Shown here: positions 56,995 through 64,000 of the stretch, piece after piece
How the letters are laid out: the number at the start of each line of letters is the position of its first letter
Position numbering within the stretch: position 1 is the first letter of the stretch
NCBI GenBank assembly: GCA_951799425.1
Contig: OX637405.1
Location: 24,689,371-24,753,370, forward strand
DNA: 64,000 nt
Source of the DNA: Ilex aquifolium
Lineage: Eukaryota > Streptophyta > Magnoliopsida > Aquifoliales > Aquifoliaceae
Direction: 5' to 3'
Made by a program: the position numbers and the translations under genes
The notes under the pieces: generated by a model
What the model saw: the letters and a program-made list of their open reading frames with translations, nothing else
Told to the model about the DNA's origin: nothing
The model's database searches: none

Positions 56995-57935
56995 TCTTCA
57001 AATAGAAATGGGTAGGTAGTTCGTATAATGTCCTTACATTCCCATGTAGCCTCCTCGACACTCCGATGCTGTTATAGCATCTTAACCCAGCCTCACAATC
57101 TTGCTCCACAAAACTTGATATCAGCTATCAAAAATAAGAACTAGTCCATCCTCGAATGTCTCATCCGCATCAAACACTAGTTCACCCCAATCTACCACAT
57201 AGGTAGGATCTGGAGTGTACTTCTGAATCATGGAGATATGGAACACGTTGTGAACACTTGATAGATTTGGAGGTAATGCCCACCGATAAGCAACTGTTCC
57301 GATCCTCTGAAGTACCTCGAAAGGCCCAATATATCTCGACGACAACTTGTCCCTCTTCCCAAACCAGACTATTCCTCTGTTAGGCATAACCTTCAAGAAG
57401 ACATGATCACCCACCTCAAACTCAAGAGGTCTCTGCCGCTGGTCATCATAGCTCTTTTTTCGGCTTTGAGCCATGAGAAAACGCTTTCGTATAATGGCCA
57501 CATTCACATAGGTGTCCCTAATCTTGTTTGGACCCGTGGAAGGTCCTTCTTCCACCTCTGTCCAACAAATCGGAGAACGACATGGTCTCCCATATAAAGC
57601 CTCGTAGGACGCCATCTGTATGCTTGTCTGATAACTATTGTTATAGGAAAACTCCACTAAGGGCAAGTAACCCTCCCAACTGCCCTTGAAATCAAGGACG
57701 CATGCCCGAAACATGTCCTCTAATATTTGTATCGTCCTCTCTAACGGCTGTCAGTCTGTGGATAAAAAGTTATGCTCAACATCAACTGCGTACCTTTAAC
57801 CCGTTGGAAGCTCTCCCAAAATCGAGCTATGAATCATGGATTTCGATCCGACACAATGAAAACGGGCACCCCGTGCAACCGGACAATCTCCCGAATGTAT
57901 AGCCTATAGAATTCTTCTAGTGTGAAGGTCATCTA
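56995..57935 (-). pseudogene. Integrase C-terminal half and chromodomain remnant
   Basis: A 197-codon open frame (57714-57121) carries the integrase segment: GSWEGYLPLVEFSYNNSYQT, ALYGRPCRSPICWTEV, the LEFEVGDHVFLKVMPNRGIV and YIGPFEVLQRIGTVAYRWAL parts and VFHISMIQKYTPDPTYVVDW. The chromodomain region continues to about 56995 in disrupted frames. Upstream (57930-57715) lie degraded core motifs. At about 57935 the integrase (TFTLEEF) is joined directly to RT N-terminal sequence by an internal deletion. Confidence 0.85.
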
Positions 57936-58585
57936 TGTGAGGCATTGGGTAATTGTTCTTGATGGTGACCTGATTAAACTGTGTGTAATCTATACAAAGC
58001 CTAAGGGCTCCATCCTTCTTCTTGGCAAATAGTACCGTAAATGCCCCAAGGTGAGGTACCCAATCTAATAAAGCCCTTGTCCAACAACTCTTACAATTGG
58101 ACTTTAAGTTCTTGCAACTCTGTCAGTGGCATCCTATGCGGTGCCATAGAAATAAGGGATACACTGGGCTACAACTCAATGGAAAATTTAACTTCTCAAT
58201 GTGGAGGCAATCCCGATAACTCATCTGGGAAGACATCTGCATACTCACAAACAACCTGAGGTAAACCTAACTCCTATCTCACCTCATCCTCAAGTGTAAG
58301 GCTTACAAGCCAACCCATCAACTGTCTGTGCCAACGAGAGTCACACACGGTCTGGGGTAAAGTGTTGTATTTTTCTCCTTGGAATTTTGTAACAAACTCC
58401 CTCCAAAGTATAGGCAATGACTCTCTTCTAATCACAATCGATAACTACTCGATGTGTCGATAACCAATTCATCCCAAGGATGACATCAAACTCCGAAAAT
58501 GCCATGACCCTAAGGTCCACCGTGAGTTAAGTCCCACCAATCTCTAACTCACAACTCTAACATATCTTATCAATACAAACCCTAG
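57936..58585 (-). pseudogene. Protease end and RT N-terminus, degraded
   Basis: On minus, protease: ARVCIDKIC, then LTVDLRVMAFSEFDVILGMN and WLSTHRVVIDCD (58570-58430). The PR-RT linker follows, then RT start [23 protein letters not shown] sequence in shifted frames and [14 protein letters not shown] at about 57980-57940. RT core, RNase H and integrase N-terminus are deleted. The two Tekay-like pol genes are clearly related but not recent copies. Confidence 0.8.
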
Positions 58586-59169
58586 CTTCTAGCTCAGTTT
58601 GATAAGTGATGGTATAAACTCGCCCTTGGATCCCTGAAGTACCGACTTGATATCCCTATCCCCAGTCTCGGACCCATTCCCTAACCCACTTGCCCATACG
58701 AGGAGTCCTCGAGCGTGAAGTAGTAGGGCTTGTCCCCGAGCAGAAGGGAAATACTTGTTGATAAATAACTCTTTGAACTCAACCCACATCATAGCCTCTA
58801 AGTCATTTGATGACTTTGCCCATATCGACCATTGATGGGATTCCCCTTCGAGTTAAAAGGTGGCAAGCCTAATCTTTGTGGCATCTGAAGTGATTTCCAT
58901 CGGCTCAAGAATCTTGTCCACTTGTTGGAACCAATAGTCGACTACCATTGAATACACTTATCCCATGAAAGTAGGTGGCTTGTGTACCTTGAAATTTTGG
59001 AGGTTGCTCGAGCCTCCTTGACCCATATTGATGCTAGTTTGTATGAAAGTAGTCGCCATGGCAATCATGGCATTCATGAATGCTCCTTGATCGTAGATGG
59101 GTGGTGGTGATGGTTGGTTCTTCTGACTGCCCCCTCGACCATTTCATCGTGGCCATCCTCGTGTTGCCA
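58586..59169 (-). pseudogene. Tekay-like gag fragment
   Basis: From ATG 59169 (MATRGWPR) the minus-strand frame gives a His/Pro/Gln-rich start, FMNAMIAMATTFIQTSINMG, FKVHKPPTFMG, VDYWFQQVDKILEPMEITSD, ATKIRLATF, QWSIWAKSSNDLEAMMWVEF and KELFINKYFPSARG. These are gag capsid motifs of chromoviruses (compare F..P.F.G...P..AE.WL.....I.E.....D..K...A......A..WW). Stops occur. Near 58590 gag passes into protease without a zinc knuckle: a second internal deletion. Confidence 0.8.
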
Positions 59170-60080
59170 TCTACAATAAAAGAGAGAGAAATAGACTCTA
59201 ACTTAGTGTCACCGAATATTAAAATTGTCAAAACATCACAGAATATGTCACGGCAATGTCATGATGTCGTAAAAAGAACATGTGAATTGGTTTCAAGTTC
59301 ATATCATGACACACCCTAACTCTTTTGTATATAATTCTTAGGATACTAAGAATTTGGGTCTGAAATTTATTTCATTTTAAAGTAGACATCCTAATTTTTC
59401 CAATGATAGCTTATTTGCTTAAATCTGACTTCAGTAGCAAAAGTTATGGTCGTTTGAAGTTGGGGAAAAAATACAATGTTGAGCTAACCTACCGGTAGGT
59501 TTATGTGTAACCTATTGGTATAAGAAAACAAAAGGCTGACCTACTGGTAGGTTTATGTCCGACCTACCTGTAGATTCCAAAATAGAGAGTTATCCTACCG
59601 GTAGGTTTATGTCTGACCTACCGGTAAGTTCCAAAACAGAGAACTATCCTACCGGTAGGTTTATGTTCATCCTACCAGTAGGTTCCAAAATAGAGGACTG
59701 ACCTACCGGTAGGTTTATGGCCAACCTACCGATAGGTTCAAAACAAAGAGTAGGTATACCGACAGGTTTATGTTCGACCTACCGATAGGTTCCTAACAAA
59801 AAGCCTTCATACTGGTTTGTTCTTATTGTACTACCGGTAGGTCAAGCCCAAAAGCTATCCGACCTGTAGGATATGTCCTGATTCCTATCAGTTTGTCTAC
59901 GTTTTCTTTTTCTTCTTATTTTCCACCCTTACGGATATTGTTTTTTCCTTAGTTTTTTCCGTTCTTCATACTCAAAAATACATATTCACATACTTAGCAC
60001 ATAACATATAATATGCAATGCACATGGATACAATGACCTAACCCAATCCACCCTCAAGTCCTAAGGTAACCGGGAACCTA
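59170..60080 (-). other. 5' leader of second Tekay-like element
   Basis: About 0.9 kb of non-coding DNA between PBS and gag, which holds the palindrome array at 59486-59870. The remaining leader has no recognised motif. Confidence 0.7.
59486..59870. repeat. CCTACCGGTAGG palindrome array, ~54-bp unit
   Basis: About seven units of roughly 54 bp (starts near 59488, 59539, 59594, 59648, 59702, 59755). Each has two copies of the palindrome CCTACCGGTAGG or a near variant, separated by TTTATGTCCGA-like and TTCCAAAATAGAGA-like spacers. The first copy extends to a 16-bp perfect palindrome, AACCTACCGGTAGGTT (59486-59501). In RNA each half unit could form a short hairpin or pair with its neighbour. Confidence 0.92.
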
Positions 60081-60093
60081 GGCTTTGATACCA
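60081..60093 (-). promoter_or_regulatory. Primer-binding site, initiator tRNA-Met type
   Basis: On minus TGGTATCAAAGCC, one mismatch from the TGGTATCAGAGC PBS of the first Tekay copy, three bases after the 5' LTR end at 60097. Confidence 0.88.
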
Positions 60094-62057
60094 AGTTGTG
60101 ATGCCCCAAGTTCAGGGGGTCCTTAATGCCCGTTAAGCCTCGCTAATTAACCTAAGGCATTGATCCCGACTGACCAATCCCAATGGAATTCAGGCGAAGT
60201 CTCCTTTGTACGAGGACCTCCACCCTAACTCAACTTGTGCTCTAGAGTAACACAAAGACCATTCAAAGGTCCAATCGAACATTTAAGCATTTCCAAGCAT
60301 AAAAAGTTAATCAACGTGTCTCAAATGTAAAAATGTACATTTATCATAAGAATAGATACATTAAGGTCCCTCAATATACAAGCCCTTACTCAAAAGAATA
60401 TACAAGTCTTTGCATAACAAAAATACAAGGCAAAAAGTAGATACAATGGGACCTAACCATCTATACATCCAAAATGAAAATCTATATTTTGACTCTTTCA
60501 TCAAGTCGGACCCATATGAGGGTCATCCGCAAAAGCGTGAGTACCTGAAAAATGTTTCCACAACGGGGTGAGCCGAAGCCCAGTGGGGTATCTCCTATAG
60601 AGAATACCTCTCAACCTAATGTATATGATATGAATGCATGTTCAACACGTCAAGCATATAACACAAGTAACGTTTAAATGATATTAAGCATGCTAACCGT
60701 GAATGCATGTTTGACTCTGAACCCACTCCCGAGTTCACATGCACAACACATGATGTAATGCCATGTCATGAACCGGGCATTCAAGCCCCCATCATTGATG
60801 TTATACGCACCCAATAATTATTTATTTATTTCCGTGTCTTTATGGGGTAGGTAATTTTACAGACTTCCACCAATGAATTACCAAACCGACAACAGATCTC
60901 GAGTACATCCTATCTCCGGCTATGTGCTACCCCGTCACACTTTTATAGACTCATTACACCACCGGAAAGTGTGTAATTGAAAAGCTAGATCTTGCACTCA
61001 AGGGAGAATCTAGTCCTTCTTGCTATACCCCGACACATTTTCATGCAATATCCCGTGAGGCCTAATCGGACCTTGGTCCAATCTTCTCAGGCCCCACCAT
61101 TCAACTGACCTATGTGGTGATTGATTAAACACATGCATAATACTCACAATCATGACATATTCCAAGAATGTAATGTGAACCCGTGCACGTGCAACGTAAT
61201 GTACAATTGCACTTTAATTGGAAACACAATGTCAATTATAGCATTGGGCACATAATAAACATTCTAGCATATCACCAAGCATGTTATAAGCATTAATTAA
61301 CTCACATAATATATATATTTTATACTTAGGCATTTTATCAAACACCTCGAGAGCATAAATGTAAACACATTACATTGCCACTCATATAATACATATTTGA
61401 CATGTTCAACACCTAAATCAATAAGAATTAGTCTAGCATGCTCATTGATTCATCAAGCATTCCACTAGTTACACTAGTTACATGGTAGGTATGTAATTAT
61501 TCTACATAAAATCCTACCCATATAATATACATACTTAGAATTGAAAGCAATCCTAAATAAGAGGAAACCCTCACCTCTTGTAGCGTGAGCGAAGTTGAGA
61601 ACCCCTTTAGAATGATCAAAATAAGCTCCTCAAAGCCCTAGCCCAAAACACTTGATTTTTAAAATTTGGGAAAAATAGTCGTTGTTGGTGTTGGATCGTA
61701 ACCCTCGTCGAGTAGAACAACTTTTGTTGTTGGTGTTTGATGATATAATGGTTGGATCTTGAAATATTTGGAGAAAAAGAAAGAAGAAGATGAAGTCTTG
61801 GAGCTCTCTCTCTCTCAAATGATTTTCAACCAAGCAAATGAGTGGAAGACTTTAGTCTTTCATCTTTTTGGCCCCTTTGTATACTTGGCCCTAAAGTATG
61901 CCACTTGTCACTTTTCTATTGGTTGAAAATCTCCAATGCTCAATTGAATTGTCCCATGTATCTAGTGGATAGAATTTATTGGATGGTCTTTTAATTATAT
62001 TACGGTCCCGTGAATAAATCCTAGTTGTTAGAATTTTTAAACGTGTAACTCCGATTT

Positions 62058-62418
62058 GTCTCTCCTTTCGTATTACCCTACCCCCAGGGGAAGTCGAATC
62101 CCCGCTGCCTCCTTGAAAGAGAGATGTCCTGAACCACTAGACGATGGGGAATGGCAGTTCCTGCTCCTTGGGAGGTACCAAATAAATGACTACTTGAATC
62201 CGGATTCATCTTGTTCATATATCGAAAAAGCTTTAGAATATGAGTTTCAATTGTTATATTCAATTTGTCTCCTCCCCAAGGTAGCATTGCCGAGCGGGCG
62301 ATCCCTGTCGATTCATACTAGAACCACGATGATTCAATAAAATAAGCCCAAGGATTCCTGGCAAAGCAATTTACGCGAAGGACTCTCTTTAACAGAATAT
62401 ATTATTTCTTGCTACGGA
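62058..62418. other. Plastid-derived insertion (NUPT) in LTR
   Basis: The two LTR copies match up to CGTGTAAC near 62048 and again from GTGAAAGTCCCG near 62420, but the right copy holds about 360 bp more. The first part is a recognisable plastid trnE gene. The rest (62152-62418) has no similarity to the LTR and no recognised gene; it is probably plastid spacer or a second plastid fragment, which I could not name. Ends are accurate to about 10 bp. Confidence 0.75.
62079..62151 (-). tRNA. trnE-UUC: Plastid-type trnE-UUC copy, probably non-functional
   Basis: On minus the sequence has the plastid tRNA-Glu pattern: CATCGTCTAGTGGTTCAGGA (D arm), CTCTCTTTCAAGGAGG (anticodon arm with TTC), GGGGATTCGACTTCCCC (T arm) and TGGGGGTA at the 3' side. 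The first two acceptor-stem bases differ (TT where plastid genes have GC), so position 1 is mispaired and position 2 is at best a wobble pair. Only the plastid form fits; it differs from the usual plant mitochondrial trnE. It is a relic inside an LTR and not expected to be expressed. Confidence 0.85.
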
Positions 62419-62608
62419 GTGAAAGTCCCGTTTGTCTTGGAATTTAATGAAATTTGTATGTCCAACTTGTTTTCGCAAGATGAGTCAAACAGTGAGATCC
62501 GTTTCATCATCCGAGTTCTATAAAATTTCAAATTTTTAACCTTGCTTAAAACGGCTTAGTTACCGTATTACCCATTTAATTGATTTATTAAATTTTTTGG
62601 GTTTTACA

Positions 62609-63270
62609 GATACGCACACACACAACATAGACACGCACACATGCGACACAGACACACCCACACGCAACACACACTTTCCCAAAATTTGTTCGATTCAAAT
62701 TTTGGGTGTTGTTTTGGTTTTTAATTTCCAATTTTGCAGCAATCCATCTAATAACCATAAAACATCCCGGATAATGATCTTGCGTTTCATTTTGACCCAC
62801 TTTAGCTCAAAGCAACTTTTTTTTGATAATTATCGGATAGAACACCAAGTGTTTATGGAATTGTTTCATTTAGCTGGCTATGACCTATCTATTTTTTCAC
62901 ATTCTTATGCGGTTGCAAGGGCTAATAACGGAAGTCTTGTCAGCTTGATGGCTTAAAAGCTATATACCAACTCAGTTGCTTGCTTATGAAAGTGGTATAG
63001 CTTAGGAAGCATGGATACTCGCGGGAGTTGCCATGCCAGTGTCAGGCACGGATACACATGAGACACGGCCGGACACGTATCCGACACTTCTGGAAGTGTC
63101 CTGCATAGTAGAAATGATTTTTTTTTTCAATCAAATATGGCTCAGATATGCGGGGGATACGATAGGATATGAGTGAAATACGGTAGGGCTTTAGATGTTA
63201 TTTTAAAAACTGAGGGGGCAGAAATAGAAAAAAAAAAAACAAAAACAAAAACGACCTCGACAAAAAAAAA
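62609..63270 (+). other. Flank with CA-rich tract and unassigned repeat
   Basis: A CA-rich tract (62613-62678) follows the LTR. A frame at about 62825-62956 (RIEHQVFMELFHLAGYDLSI) was not recognised. At 63010-63190 there is a G/C-richer segment with GGACACGTATCCGACAC and repeated GGATAC/CGGATAC motifs, which may be a dispersed plant repeat. No gene is claimed. Confidence 0.4.
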
Positions 63271-63607
63271 GGGTAAATTTTATAATTAGTCCGTCAACTT
63301 TGACTCGAGCTTCAGTTTGATTCATAAACTTTTAATTATTTTAATATAATCTCTTAACTGTCAATTTCATCTCAATTAAGTTCTTTGGTCAATTTCTATT
63401 ATTAGATCAAACAAAAACATATTATTTAACAATGAAAATTGATCAGATCGGACTAGTCTTTATTTGATCTAATAATAAAAATAGATAAATAGATATAAAG
63501 ACTTGATTGAGATAAAATTTATAATTAATAAATTAAATTGTGATAATTGAAAGTTGTTGGACCAAATTAAAACCGAATACAAAATTTAGGGACCTGTGAT
63601 TTTTACC
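63271..63607. mobile_element. Mutator-type MITE
   Basis: A 337-bp AT-rich unit with imperfect inverted ends: GGGTAAATTTTATAATTAGTCC on the left (first 20 bases clear) and GGTAAAAATCACAGGTCCCT on the reverse strand of the right. Flanks AAAAAAAAA (63262-63270) and AAAGAAAAA (63608-63616) fit a 9-bp TSD at 8 of 9, although low complexity weakens this. No coding capacity. Confidence 0.55.
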
Positions 63608-63609
63608 AA

Positions 63610-64000
63610 AGAAAAAAAGCGTTTGAAGGCTTCAGCCTTCATTTCCACTCTACCCGTGTGTGATTGAATCGCGAGAGAGAGAGAGAGGGAACTGCATCTC
63701 CACCAGATCTGCTTCGGCAACAAGAAGAAGAGGAGGAGAAGATCTGCTGCCTGCGACTGCGAGTTCAACTTCTCAGATCTGCTGTGCTATCAGGTTCCTC
63801 TTCTCTTTCTTTTTTTTTTTTTTTTCCGGGTTTTGTTGCTTCTGTGTTTTGCATGTTTTGGGTTTGATTTTGTGCAATGATTTTGCTATTTTGGTTTAGG
63901 TTATCTGGTTTGTTAATTTGATTTGGTTAGGGTTTTCAAAATTTGGAGTTAATTTGGGGTTTTTTTGTTGTTGATGTGCTGCTGATTTTTGCTGTCATGC
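63610..64000 (+). other. Possible first exon and leader intron of a gene
   Basis: 63640-63793 is balanced in composition, with a (GA)n leader (63673-63688), a GAAGAAGAGGAGGAGAAG tract and CAGATCTGCT repeated three times, as in plant 5' UTRs. From 63794 (CAG|GTTCCTC) the sequence becomes T-rich and G/T-biased, as in long plant leader introns, and runs to the window edge. Short open frames here have no recognised domain, so the exon is probably non-coding and the CDS lies beyond 64000. Confidence 0.5.

Larger units (their letters stand above)
60097..62608 (-). repeat. 5' LTR of second Tekay-like element
   Basis: On plus TGTGATGCCCCAAGTTCAGG (60097) to TTGGGTTTTACA (62608), 2512 bp including a roughly 360-bp insertion of plastid DNA. 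Base LTR length is about 2.15 kb. A leader (GAGAGAGAGCTC) lies near 61800. Confidence 0.9.

Noticed and set aside
59486..59870. CRISPR-like repeat-spacer array
   Set aside because: Spacers are themselves repeated, the host is a plant, and no cas genes exist; it is a minisatellite of palindromes.
62079..62151. Functional nuclear tRNA-Glu gene
   Set aside because: It is plastid-type with a damaged acceptor stem and sits in an inserted plastid fragment within an LTR.

Overview
The window looks like nuclear DNA of a flowering plant with a repeat-rich genome, most likely a eudicot. The basis is one spliced gene with plant-type B1 cyclin features and many plant-type LTR retrotransposons. The species cannot be named from the sequence. 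More than 85 percent of the window is transposon-derived, nested and degraded. Only one complete host gene is visible: a nine-exon mitotic cyclin B1 on the minus strand (CDS 21259-24699, 442 codons, all introns GT-AG). The start of a second, plus-strand gene may lie at the right edge (about 63610-64000).

Layout. 1-2.4 kb: a FAR1-like SWIM zinc-finger fragment and a duplicated piece of a solo LTR with its flank. 2.4-4 kb: a tandem repeat and a GRF zinc-finger pseudogene. 4-7.6 kb: an LTR remnant and a chromovirus-type Ty3 gag/PR/RT remnant on the plus strand. 7.6-9.9 kb: an Athila-type LTR. 9.9-17 kb: a minus-strand Ty3 element (RT, protease, gag, PBS, LTR) cut by a 975-bp terminal-inverted-repeat element and by a solo LTR with a perfect 5-bp target-site duplication (TSD, GGGAT). 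17-21 kb: degraded gag and LTR copies with a local tandem duplication. 21-25.1 kb: the cyclin gene and its promoter, which carries four AACGG cores typical of M-phase promoters. 25.2-28.8 kb: a Mutator-like nonautonomous element with a near-perfect 9-bp TSD, itself carrying a 2376-bp solo LTR (TSD CAAAC). 29.1-36 kb: a MITE-like element, Copia gag and RT/RNase H remnants, and a pseudogene of the putative plant transposon protein family.

36.1-54.9 kb: a plus-strand Athila-type Ty3 element (LTR, PBS, gag, PR-RT-RNaseH-IN). Its gag is split by an 8.9-kb minus-strand Tekay/Del chromovirus (38185-47062) with both LTRs, PBS, PPT, chromodomain and a perfect CTCAG TSD, but no gag. An oppositely oriented Athila 3' LTR with a polypurine tract lies at 53-54.5 kb. 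55-62.6 kb: a second minus-strand Tekay-like element, internally deleted. Its 5' leader holds an array of CCTACCGGTAGG palindromes, and its 5' LTR is interrupted by plastid DNA containing a trnE-UUC copy.

The insertion order can be read from interruptions: Athila before the Tekay copy at 38 kb; minus-strand Ty3 before the solo LTR at 12.7 kb; Mutator-like element before the solo LTR at 25.8 kb; LTR before the plastid insertion at 62 kb. No transposon protein here has an intact reading frame, so the cyclin is probably the only gene with a present cellular role. No clearly new functional system was found. The observations most worth a second look are the palindrome array, the plastid insertion and the recurrence of CCGG-centred palindromes in several unrelated LTR-element sequences.
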